64,000 bases of DNA, taken from contig CM033393.1 of assembly GCA_019426215.1 (NCBI GenBank), forward strand, positions 10,636,046 to 10,700,045, in the 5' to 3' direction. Below the pieces are notes generated by a model, which saw nothing but the letters and a program-made list of their open reading frames with translations, had not been told where the DNA came from and ran no database searches. Within the stretch, counting starts at the first letter, position 1, and the number at the start of each line of letters is the position of its first letter. Position numbers and translations under genes: made by a program. Shown in pieces: positions 44,241 through 55,428 of the stretch. Source of the DNA: Buddleja alternifolia. Taxonomy: Eukaryota; Streptophyta; Magnoliopsida; Lamiales; Scrophulariaceae.

Positions 44241-47194
44241 TCAATATTCTAATAAGAGACATAAAGAAATGCAGAAAAAAATTCCAGATTCAATTAGTTC
44301 ATTGTAATTATACCCAAGCAAGATTAGGACTTTAATTTTGACTTGGTTCCCACTACGTTTTTCGAATCACTGCACTCCCACTGCAATAATTAGAAATCTC
44401 GTTGGACAGGTTTTGTAGCGAGTGATTAAGTTCTTCAATAATTCCAATGAGTTACAACCTTTTTCGATGTATGGCTCATTGAATCTTTGAAGTGGCGTTC
44501 CACGCCAACCAGTCCAACTGATGGTTCAATCTTACTTTGGCTCATGGATCACTTGACCACAACCTTTTTTGATATATAAGTGGTGATCCATCTGAGTCAA
44601 TACCCATCAACTCCTATCAATCTAACAATTGAATTTCTTCTTGCAACCTTTTTCGATATATGGGGCGAAATTTGCTTCAACTGAAGGCATCTAATGAACT
44701 AAAGAAAATTAAGAATCATGTCGTAATGCATAACCCCCTTATTCCGGGACGACGCCATACACCAGACATGACCTCGTTTCTCTAAAGTTTGATGGAGAGC
44801 CAGAATATCAAATATCCTTTACTTACTCAGTATTTAAATTTTGGGAGAATTTGAATATTATGAAAAGGGTCTCACGTTGCACATTAGTAAGTTTAGCGCA
44901 GATATATCAAATATAAAGCGTAATGAATCCTAGAAGTACTACCAACACACTTATCCATGGACTTATCTAGATTAGCCCAAGCCAATGGGCCAATCAAAAG
45001 GGGAGGGGCCTATCTATTACATAAAGCTTCCACCTAAACAGGAATCTAATTCCGGCTCTAAGCTCCAAGTGGTTCCAACAAGCTCCTCTGGGCCTATCTC
45101 TAATAAATACAAAAAAAAGCCTATACAGAAATCTAAGCATAAATTAAAGATACAAACTGGGAGGCTCAAACCGGCCCAATACAACCCAGATAAAACAAAA
45201 ACAAGCCCTAGGTCCATGGACAGTGTCACCCATCACATAAAACAAGCACATAACGAGATATAAGCATATATGTGATGATAATATTAAATCTAATTTAATG
45301 AATAATTAAATCTAATTTAATTTAAGTTGGATCGAAAATTTAACTCATAAAATCAAATCCAATTTAATTTTAATGAGAAAATAAAGTTCACACAATTCTT
45401 ATGGCCTTATAAGATTAAATCCCATTTAATCAAAATCTAATTTAATTTAATTCCATTTGGAAATTAAATTCAATTTAACTTACACTAGAGGATTAAATTT
45501 AATCCTTGTAGAAATTACATGCCATAAGAAGAATATAATCCAATTTAATTCATGGTGAAATTAATTTCAATTTATTTGTAGGGCTTAAAAGATTAAAACT
45601 TATTTAATCTTTATTGAAATAAAGACTAACAATATTTCTATGGGCATTTGAATCATTGACTAAGTCTAACTTAATCAAGTTCAAATTAAATCTAATTTAA
45701 TTTGGATGAGTAAATTAAATAAAAATTAATTATCAACAAAACCAAATCACATTCAATTTCGTTCGATGAATTAAGACTTTATTTAATTTAAAGCAAATCA
45801 AATATAATTCAATTTTATAAAATCCAATTTAACCAATCAAACATAATTTGATTCACAATTGAGGCTTTGACATTGTCAAGGAAGAAGGAGGGCTCAATTA
45901 CTATAATCGGGTTTGGATCTTACCCAATTGCTAATTCAATTTGTTATTGGGTCCATGCCCAATTTTAACTCAATCTAATTGAATTAATTAGTATGGGATC
46001 AAGTCCAATGCACAATTGAATTTTGATTGATAATGAGCTAAGCTCAACACTCAATTTAATTAATTATGGTTGGGCCATTCCAAGCTCGCAATATAATTAA
46101 TTCGTGTCGGGCTTAATCCAAAATTCAATTTAGATGATGAGATCAAATACAATTTAATTTTGTCGAGTAAATTAAATTCAATTTAATTAAAACAAAACTA
46201 AAATTAATTTAATCTTGAAGAAGACTATTAATTTGGAAAGAAGAAATGAACCCAATTAATTGATTAATTAGGTATTGGGTTAAACCCAATTTTAATATAA
46301 TTGAATTGCTTTGGGTCAAGACCCAAATTAATTCAATTTGGTGTTATTGGGTCAAAACCCCAAATAAAACACCTTATTCAATATAAGTGATGCACCAAGC
46401 CCAATTAACTCCTTCCACGCTGGGCCAAACCCAACTACAAATTAATATCCCTTGCATTGGGTCTAGCCCAACACAATTCAAAGAGTGTTGGGCTTAGCCC
46501 AACACCCACAAGCTGCTGCTCTAGAGAGGCAGCAGTCATCTTCTTCATCTAGCGCCGTCATCAACTGCGCCTGTCATCTTCTCCGGCGAGTTCTGGCGGC
46601 GGTTGTTCATGAGGGTGGCGGCAAGTTCATCGCCGCCTAACGCCACCATACGGCGGCTTAAACCCAGCCCTTGCGATCACCTCACCACCAAAACTCCAAC
46701 CGATTCGTATGTAGCTTCCGATGAAGCCACATCCGGCGTCAAACACCGCCACCTGCACGCGGAAGAACAACGAACAGCAACATGCTGTTCGCGCTGCGCC
46801 TCCGCCTCGCAACACGGCGGTGCCTCCTCCGCCTCACCTCATTCATCCATTAACACCTCAAACCTCAAGCTTTAAGCTTCAAATTCAGATTAAAACAATC
46901 AAATTTCAGATTCGCAATTGAATCTTCAGATTCGAATTATCAAGCCCAGTTTACAAATTCAAGCAAAAATCAAATTCTTGCAATTTGTTTTCCATCCCAC
47001 AACAATTCGATTTCAGAATTTACAGCTTATTTAAAGAAGTTTAATTCTTCAACTCAATTTTGTAGCCTAGAAATTTATTCCAGAAATCAACAATTTCAGA
47101 TTCAATCAGCAATTTCAGTTTATTTAAATCTCGATTATCACTATTGATTCCAAATCATTTAATTCAGACTTATAATCCAAACAAAACTGATACA
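44241..47194 (-). other. long 5' leader of element E, first part
   Basis: Three TTTTTCGATATATGG-type motifs lie at 44452-44474, 44555-44580 and 44640-44662. AAATCTAATTTAA-like repeats fill 45280-46370. A GC-rich island with CGGCGG and CCGCC words lies at 46510-46860. The short frames in the island (46603-46875) have no recognisable domain. The leader goes on after the LINE at 51377-51510. Confidence 0.68.
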
Positions 47195-50100
47195 GAGAAT
47201 CAGGCGGAGGCTGCGGAGCAGCCCTGCCAATCTCAATGAATCTCTTGAGTTGGAACTGTCGGGGGGTTGGGTGGAGCCCTGGCAGTTCAAGAGCTAATGG
47301 ATCTTATCCGTTGTCACAGTCCGTCTATTGTTTTCCTTTCTGAAACTAAGTTTAATTTTGCGTCCTTTGATTTTCTTAAGTCTAGATTAGGGTATTTTGG
47401 TGTCTGTGTCGAGTCTCGGGGTTCCTCGAGGGGTCTGGGTCTCATGTGGGTTAAACATTTTGATATTGTCCTCCAGTCTTATTCCCGTTCCCATATTGAT
47501 GTATCGGTTTTTATGTCCCCTGAATCATCTGCTTGGCGTTTTACGGGCTTCTATGGTAACCCTAAAACTTCTTTACGTAAGGAGAGTTGGCAGCTCCTAT
47601 GTAAATTAGCTGAGGGTCATTTCTCTGCCTGACTTGTTTGTGGAGATTTCAATGAAATTTTATCTCCGGATGAACAGGAGAGCCACCACGAGCGCCCGCT
47701 CTGGCAAATGCGTGATTTCCGGGATGCTCTTTCTGAGTCGGGGTTGCATGATCTTGGTTTCTGTGGTGGAAAGTTCACTTGGTCCAATAATCACCTCTTT
47801 CCCGATACGGTTCGGGTCCGTCTTGACCGTGGAGTGGCTAACACTAAGTGGTGTGAGCTGTTCTCGGATGCGTCTATTACATCCATAGATGTCCTCCATT
47901 CTGACCACAGTCCTATTCTTCTTCGGACGGCTCCTGCTTCGGTCTCCCCTTCCCCTAAGAAAAAAAAATGTTTCCGTTTTGAATCTGTTTGGTTAAGGAG
48001 GAGCGATTGTGAGCGTGTGATTAAAGATGCGTGGGATCCGTGTGTCGATTCTTCAAAAGGCATCTCGATTACGCGTAACCTTAACTCGTGTCGGATAGGG
48101 CTCATTAATTGGAATAAAAACTCTCTGAACAAAACAAAAAACCATATTAAAGAGCTGGAAAATATTATTGTGGGACTAAGGGCTGGCATAATCACGTCTT
48201 CTTCTACACAGGCAGAATCTGATGCCCGAAACGAGCTCGAAGAGCTCCGCTCGTGTGAGGAAACCGCCTGGAAACAGCGTAGCCGTATTTTATGGATGCA
48301 AGATGGTGATCGTAATACGAGTTTTTTTCATGCTCATGCATCTGATCGGTTAAAAAGAAATGCTATTACTCGTATTAAGGATGGGCAGGGAAATTGGTGT
48401 GATAAAGAGGATGATATTTATAGGGTTATATCCGATTATTTCCAACATATTTTCTCCTCCATCAATCCACCCTCGGCAGTGTTGGAAGAAGTATTGGATG
48501 CCGTCCAACCCCGTGTTACCGACAGAATGAATAGAGTTCTCAGTTCTCCGTACGCGGCATTGGAAGTTAGTACTGCACTGAAACAAATGCACCTGCTCAA
48601 AGCACCCGGGCCTGACTGTATGTCCCCTATCTTTTTCCAACATTTTTGGCATGTAGTGGGTAATGATATTTCTGCTTGTGTTCTTGATGCTCTAAATAAT
48701 CACTCTTCCCTCACCCGTTTCAATTTCACTCATATAGTGCTTATTCCAAAAGTTGATAATCCAGAAACTGTTGCTCAATTTCGTCCCATTAGCCTTTGCA
48801 ATGTTGTTTATAAAATGATCTCTAAATGTGTGGCTAATAGAATCAAACCATTACTCAATGATATTATCTCTGAATCCCAATCTGCTTTCATTCTGGGTCG
48901 ACTTATTTCTGACAATATCCTTATTGCATATGAACTTAATCATTTCCTTAAGACTAAGAATTCAGGTTCGGATGGGTTTGCAGCACTTAAACTCGATATG
49001 AGCAAGGCTTACGATCGAGTGGAGTGGATTTTTCTTGAAAAAGTGTTGGTCAGGTTTGGCTTTGATAAGAGTGTTGTGGATTTAATTATGATGTGTGTGC
49101 GTTCTGTCTCTTATTCGTTCATGCTCACTGGTACTCAATTTGGATTTTTGTCTCCGCAGAGGGGAATCCGTCAGGGTGACCCTTTGTCGCCTTATTTGTT
49201 TCTATTATGTGCAGAAGTTTTTAGCTGTCTTATTCAGGCTGAGGTGAATAAGGGCGAGTTGAATGGGATTAGTATTTGTCGTGGAGCTCCGAGTGTTTCT
49301 CATTTACTTTTCGCAGATGACACTTTGATTTTTGCTCAGGCAGATGGTCAATCAATGTGGGTTATCCAAGATATTCTTCATAAATATGCTAAGGCATCGG
49401 GCCAGGAGATCAATTTGCAAAAGTCCTCCATGGTGTGTAGTAAGAATATATCTGTTGAGAAGGTGTCTAGCTACGATGTTAGGGGTGAACCTTACAGACA
49501 AGCATGAGAAGTACTTAGGCCTTCCCGCTGTGGTGGGGCGTTCGAGAAGAGAGGTTTTTGCTTCCATTCGTAATAGGATTCATGGAAGAATTAGGGGGTG
49601 GAGTTCAAAGTTTCTTTCGCAAGCGGGAAAGGAAGTTTTACTTAAGGCAGTGATTCAAGCAATTCCCACGTATGCGATGGGAGTTTTCCGCCTCTCGGAG
49701 TATCTTCTTAATGAGATTGAATCTACTATGGCACAATTTTGGTGGAATAATAGAGATAGTAAGAAGATTCATTGGCTCGCATGGCAGAAACTTTGAAAAA
49801 AAAAGAATGAAGGGGGTGTGGGTTTTCGGGAATTAAAGGCGTTTAATCTCGCGATGTTAGCCAAGCAAGGATGGAGGCTTATCCAAAACCTGAATAATCT
49901 GTTGAGTAGATTGCTAAAGGCTAGATACTTTCCGAATGATGATTTCTTGTCTGCAAAAATGGGTTCTAAACCATCTTATACATGGAGGAGTATCATCGAC
50001 GCTCAAAACATTGTTAGACATGGTTGTAGATGGAGAGTGGGGAATGGTGAACGGATATCCATTTGGTCTGATGCTTGGTTGCCCCGTCACAGGGACTTTC

Positions 50101-51367
50101 GGCCCATTACTAGAGATCGGCTTTTACCTGCGGATACTAATGTTAGTTACCGTATCGACCAAACAACGGGATGGTGGAATAGTGAACTCATTGATATGTG
50201 TTTTTGGAGGGAGGATGCGGAGGCTATTAAATCTATTCCGTTGGGATCTCATCACAATATTGATCGTGTTATTTGGAACGGGACCAAATCTGGTACATTT
50301 GCGGTTCGAAGTGCTTACCATCTAGCGCGTGAGATGGAGAGGTGTGGGAGAGCGTCGTTAAGTTTCTCTAAACCGCCTAACATGTCTTGGCAATTTATTT
50401 GGAGAACGAATGTTCCACCGAAGATAAGGGTCTTTGCATGGAAAGCATGCAAAGAAGCTTTACCTTCTCATTCCAATTTGTTGAAACGTAAGCTGGAGTT
50501 TTCGAGGGGCTGCCCTATTTGTGAATCGGAGATTGAAGATATTGGTCATTGTCTTCGCTTATGCCCGTACGCTCGCCAACTTTGGGCCTTGACGAATTTG
50601 CCGTCACGGATTATTCTTTGTGACAAAGAGTCGGTTGAGGAGTGGTTTCGGTTTTGCCACAAACATTTGGAGAAAGATCAATATGCTCTTTTCCTAACAT
50701 CTGTTGGTACCTTTGGTTTCATAGAAACCAAAAGGTTATGGAAAACATTGATACCCCACCGGATATCCTTGCTTCCATGATACGATCTTTCTTGGGTGTG
50801 TTTCAGGAAGCGGCTTTGCCAGTTAATCTGAATGAACCAAATTTTGATTTAACCAAGTGGCGACCTCCGGATGCCAATTTTGTTAAAGTAAATTTTGATT
50901 GTGCAATTTACCAGGATCCACCAGGTACGGGTTTTGGCGTGATTGCCCGTGACTAGGAGGGCAAGGTTCTACGGTGGCATAGAGGTCGTTTTCCTTTTGT
51001 TTCGTCGGCTGAAACAGGTGAGGCTTTAGCTTGTCGGGAAGCCATTCGTCTGGCTGTCTCAAGTGGGTGGAGGCGAGTTATTGTTGAGGGGGACTGCCTA
51101 CCTCTCATTTGAAAAATTAATTCACCATTGGAGGATTTATGTTCTGTGGGTCCGTTGATTTCTGATATTCGTTCGTATATGTCTGTTTTTTCTTCTGTTT
51201 GCTTTGCTTTCATTCGGCGGTTGGGAAATTCTGTTGCGCATTGTTTAGCGCATGATGCTTCGATTATGACCTCGGGGGATAATTCTGATGTACCCTCTTA
51301 TGTGTTGGATTTGGTTTTGGCTGACTTAGCCGTTTAATATATTGCTTTTCTGTTTAAAAAAAAAAAA
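47195..51367 (+). mobile_element. L1-type LINE, 5' truncated, with target duplication
   Basis: The element starts near GAGAATCAGG and ends in an A tract (51355-51368). The target duplication ACTGATACA lies at 47186-47194 and 51368-51376; it may extend to AAAACTGATACA, sharing As with the tail. It has only ORF2, with endonuclease, RT, a zinc-finger region and RNase H in the order of plant L1 elements. ORF1 is absent, as expected for 5' truncation during reverse transcription at the target. Confidence 0.93.
47236..51337 (+). pseudogene. LINE ORF2 (endonuclease, RT, zf-RVT, RNase H)
   Basis: The start is MNLLSWNCRGVG at 47236, the usual entry to the APE-type endonuclease, followed at once by a frameshift near 47270. 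The endonuclease reads IVFLSETK and, after a TGA at 47630, LVCGDFNEIL. The RT (47708-49507) has RPISLCNVVYKMISK, QSAFILGRLISDNI, LKLDMSKAYDRVEW, GIRQGDPLSPYLF and the catalytic FADDTL. A frameshift near 49480 and another near 49795 lead to the zf-RVT region (49818-50780: WRVGNGERISIWSDAWLP; CPICESEIEDIGHCLRLCPY). The RNase H (50850-51337) reads KVNFDCAIY and EALACREAIRLAV, with stops at 50954 and about 51110. It ends at 51337. Confidence 0.93.
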
Positions 51368-51376
51368 ACTGATACA

Positions 51377-51510
51377 AGCCAATTTTTCAGATTTCGTGAA
51401 ACGAATTTCGATCTATTAATGATGATTCAAAATCATCCAATTATGCAATAAACATGAATATCAAATAAACATATGAACGCGCATACAAAAATCAACGAAG
51501 CCATAAATTT
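51377..51510 (-). other. end of the element E leader
   Basis: This AT-rich stretch between the LINE and the PBS is continuous with 47194 once the LINE is left out. Confidence 0.65.
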
Positions 51511-51523
51511 GGCTTTGATACCA
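51511..51523 (-). promoter_or_regulatory. primer-binding site of element E
   Basis: The minus strand reads TGGTATCAAAGCC one base inside the LTR end. This fits initiator methionine tRNA with one mismatch (TGGTATCAGAGCC). It proves that the adjoining LTR is the 5' LTR of an element lying to its left. Confidence 0.9.
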
Positions 51524-51845
51524 CTGTTGGGAATCGATACACGAAAAACACAGCGAAATAAAATTTCGATTCCCGAAGCTATGGATCAATTTTGGCTATC
51601 GTTGATTTTAATCAAAAACAAGAAATACGCGAAAGGATTGATTAACCTCGTTGTAGCGTGTTTCGTTTCTTGATCTACCGTTTACAGCAGCAATCCCCGG
51701 GACTTCTGCCTTTAGATAATCACGCGTGGAATTCTCCGGAAATTTTCCTCCTCTATCTCCAAATGGCGGCTAGAAGAGAAGAAGAGGGAGAGAATATTTT
51801 CTCTCTACTCTACTATGTAATTTTAGTGGCTACTAATGAGTTCTT

Positions 51846-51902
51846 AACCTAAGTCTAAGTGTTGGAGGATTTAAATAGAATCCTCCTATTTGGACCTAGG
51901 TT
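51846..51902 (-). promoter_or_regulatory. TATA-like box inside a two-part stem, LTR of E
   Basis: The inner stem GGAGGATT (51864-51871) pairs perfectly with AATCCTCC (51879-51886) around TAAATAG. The outer stem AACCTAAGTC (51846-51855) pairs with GACCTAGGTT (51893-51902) with one mismatch. The minus strand reads TCTATTTAAATCC across the inner loop as the TATA-like sequence. Confidence 0.6.
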
Positions 51903-52809
51903 ACAAGTCTCATAGGCCCATGTGGACAGCCAAGTGGGCTAAGTAGGCCCAGTCAACTTAGTCCACTTTAATTTAATTACATTTCATATTTAATTAATTA
52001 AATATGTATGTGACTAAATTAATATTTAATTCAACCAAATTTATTTAACCCAGTTAAATAAATATTCAAATTAAATATTCAAACTAATTAATTTTTTTAA
52101 TGTTTCATTGTTTAATTCAATTAAACAACTAATTAAATTAATTTGTCCACTCAATTCATTTGTCCATCTAATGACAAATTACCAAAATGCCCCTCCAAGT
52201 ACACAAAGTGATTTCCCGCTCATTCCTGTTAGCGCGACTCTCTAGGTTCGTCTTGATTGGCAATGGGAGGATACCAATGGATGTGGGTGACATCTAGCCA
52301 GCCCCGTGGCCCTACATCGTAGCCCAACCATGTACGAAATGACTATATCATTACGAACCTCTTGACTATGAATTCCATATGAGTACAAGCCCTTCACTGA
52401 AGTACCCCGATCGAGTGAGAGTCATGGAATATGTCAAACTCACATAACTCGTTACTATGCTATGAATCATAGTAACATGAAATGACACAATTGCCCTCTG
52501 TGTCCCACACAAGTCAATTCTATTGTTTTGGCCAAAGACTTTCCATTTCAGTTACCTATGATCGCATAGGGTATCTGCTATTTTACTTTCGAGATAGTGA
52601 ATCCGTTCTTGGTAATCACTTCACAACTGCTACTTGCCCATTGGGATCGCACTTCCAGGTCGGCCCCACCAACGAGTGAATTGGACCTAACTACTCTAGT
52701 AACAGATCCAACGTCACAAGCACATCGTGATAGTGAATCCTCAAGTCAAAGGCTCACGCATACTATCATAGTCAGTAATCCAATCATTGACAGTCACTGA
52801 GTAAACACC

Positions 52810-54316
52810 TGTTAGGAAATCTCATGTTAGATGTTTTGATGATGACAAGATAGGATTCAATGTGAGACCCCAAATAAAATGTAAGTTTATGCTTTCATAG
52901 ATCATTGTATAAAGCGTTTAAAAGAGTTTGTAATTTTGTTTAGGCTTGTAATTTTTATCCTCATAGATTTTAGACTAAGTCTTAGCGACTGAATCAATAA
53001 TAGAATTCTAGGTGAGTCTATTTGAGAAGAAGTTGAAGACCAGCGTCTGAAGTCAACCGAAGATGAAGATTCCTTCTTAGCGCCTGTCAAACGCTAAGAG
53101 ACCGCAGTTCAGGATTCATGAATCAAGCGTTCAAATACTCAAGCGACTTATAGAAGATTCACCTGAAATAAATCCTCAAGTCATAAAGGACTTAAATGCA
53201 ATCATTCAACGGGCATTTATTTCCAACGGGAAATAAATTCAAATTGCATTAAATGCCTGATAAAAGCATTAAATGTGATAAGCTACTGTGACTTTTGGAC
53301 AAGCCTCCCTTTGACCAGACTGTCAGAACTTTCAAAGTTTTAGCTGCTCCCGTCCAATCGGTTCCAGCGAATTTTCAGGAATGTCAGATTTTAGGTACAA
53401 ACACGCGCTACGTGAAAGGCACGCTCCTACATGTGTCCAACGGACAGATCCCAAGAAATTGCCTATAAATACCTTACTCCAGAAAATCAAAAACAGAGAA
53501 CAACATCAAGAATATACGAGAAATTATTGCCAAAAATCCTACGTACATTCTTTCTGAAAAAGCTTAGAAATTTCATAGCCAAAACTTTTCAAGCTTTCCA
53601 TCTACATTCCAAATAGTCACAAATATCTCAAACATCTTCCAAAGAAGAAATCCAAACTCCAACTGAGATATTCCAAGTTGTTTGATCTTCTTTAAAACAA
53701 ACAAAACCCTAGTGATAAACCTCAACATTTCATCTGAGTGAGAAAAGTTGTTGAAAACTTTCAGGCAGCATTTCTGAGTGAGAGAAGCTTGAAGAAGACG
53801 ATCTTCATTGGTGCTGAAGTCTGTGTGATCAAGGAGCCCAAGATCATTTTCATCCATTACTATTTTGTAGAAGTTTCTGTGTGATCCTTTGATAATCATC
53901 ATAGTAATTTCCTCCAAGTGAAAAAGGAGAAGAAGGATGTAGCTGGGATTACATCACCCAGTGAGCCTTACAAATTATTGTGTCATTTATTTTATTGTCT
54001 TATATTATTCACTTCATATTATTCTGAAAAAGACAAGTAAAATTGCAAAGCGATTAATTCAACTAAAAGAACGCTAAACATTATTTCCGATGTGCTAACC
54101 TTGATTAAGAGATCTAAGGGTTGCCCTACTTTGGTAAACTGCTGAAATCACTAAGTCTAAGTTAACTATTCTGAAGCGTCTGACCCAAGCGCTCAGTTTT
54201 TCCAAGCGTTCAAATTTCTAAAGTGATACGAAAATTTTGTGAAGTTGAAAAAGACTTCAGGGTCTATTCAACCCCCCCCCCTTCTAGACCCTTTCGTATG
54301 CCACTTGGGACCACCA
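52810..54316 (+). mobile_element. solo LTR of a copia (SIRE/Maximus-like) element, second copy
   Basis: The LTR is 1507 bp, from TGTTAGGAAATCTC to GGGACCACCA, with a perfect 5-bp duplication ACACC (52805-52809 and 54317-54321). Leaving it out restores the copia LTR text ACACCCATGTGATCGG seen in sister LTRs. TATAAATA is at 53464-53471. It is a relative of 20138-21673 with the same AAGCG motif arrays and C-run near the end. Confidence 0.92.
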
Positions 54317-55428
54317 ACACCCATGTGATCGGATTACTGCGAGTCGTGTTGAAATACATTAATTCCATTAATGTATCTATGACACAAACTCCCACTATCC
54401 CATAGTGTTCGACTGGCACTATTTGTTAGAGTATGTGTCATACAAGTCTATTCGAATCTTAATGCCCAATTAAGATTCTTTGACTTGCGAACCTTTTTGA
54501 GTGTTCAAGTACCAAGTCCTTCCAGTGCCCTTCTCCTCATCCCAGAAGGAGTGGAAGACTTGCCTTGAGACACATGGACTAATTATTTGTTCATTACTTA
54601 TAAATGCCATGAAGGTTTACATGATCAAAATATAACGTCTTTCTATATTTATGATTAGGTGTATAATACAACTAAGTGCCATACTTAATCTAATTCCCAA
54701 CAGTGCGCCCGGCCCCATGTTCGGACAGTTCCTCCTCCAGTGGCCCAGCTCACCGCAGTGTAGGCATCTTTCTGTCTTTTGTGGCTCCTTACGCTTGCGA
54801 TTCACAGGAGCTTTCCCTTTTCCTTTATCGACACCACCCTGAGCTCCAAGCTCGCCACTCTGCTTCTTGGCTTTCTTCTTCTTATTCTTTGCCCGTTTGG
54901 GCCCAGAAGAGATAACCAATGCAGTTTCCTTTGCCTTGGGCTTCAATTGAGATTGTGCATTATTTAATTTATTCATTAACCCAGCTAAGTTGCATTCAAT
55001 CTCATTGCAATTGAAGTTCATGACAAATTGGGAAAAAGAATCAGGAAGAGACTGCAAAATAAGATCGGTTTGAAGATGTGGATTCATTGTAAAATCAAGA
55101 GCCTCCAATCTCTCGATCCTCGAGATCATCTTGAGGACATGATCCCCAACTTTCTCACTTTCTCTCATTTTGGCCCCGAAGAGCTCTTTAGATATCTCAT
55201 ATCTAGCAGTACGACTGTGCTCACCATAGAGCTCGACCAAGTGTGCCAAGATAACCCTCGCTGTGGTCATCTTCTCGTGGGGCCTATGAAGCTCGTTTGT
55301 CATTGAGGCAAGAATGTACCCACGTACTCGGACGTCGTCCTTTACCCATTTTTCATGAGCTTGGACTTCTTCTCGTTGGCACATGTTCTGGAAGGAGGAG
55401 CAGGGATGTCTGTGTCCAACACGTATCC

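Larger units (their letters stand above)
44078..54702 (-). mobile_element. Ty1/copia element E with a single LTR
   Basis: The right end is an LTR (51525-54702), followed to the left by a PBS, a long leader and the first part of gag, which stops at 44078. The flanks are GTGCG on both sides (44073-44077 and 54703-54707). Leaving E out joins element D's gag in frame across the knuckle (NCPNMGPG then APGIE). So E is an insertion with a proper 5-bp duplication but without a 3' LTR or pol. A LINE and a solo LTR sit inside it. Confidence 0.8.
51525..54702 (-). repeat. 5' LTR of element E, carrying a solo LTR
   Basis: TGTTGGGAAT and ATTCCCAACA give a perfect 10-bp terminal inverted repeat. Without the nested solo LTR and one target copy its length is about 1666 bp. 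The blocks GCGACTCTCTAGGTTCG (near 52233) and GAGAGTCATGG (near 52415) are shared with the other copia LTRs of the window. Confidence 0.92.

Noticed and set aside
46603..46921. GC-rich open frames that might be a host exon
   Set aside because: They lie in the leader of copia element E at the place where B and D also have GC-rich islands; no domain, start context or splice pattern supports a gene.
47791..48195. Minus-strand open frame of 134 codons
   Set aside because: It is the shadow of the LINE endonuclease/RT frame on the plus strand.
51525..54702. LTR shared by two tandem copia elements made by recombination
   Set aside because: The GTGCG duplication on both sides of E, the in-frame joining of element D's gag, and the different LTR type of D speak for an insertion instead.
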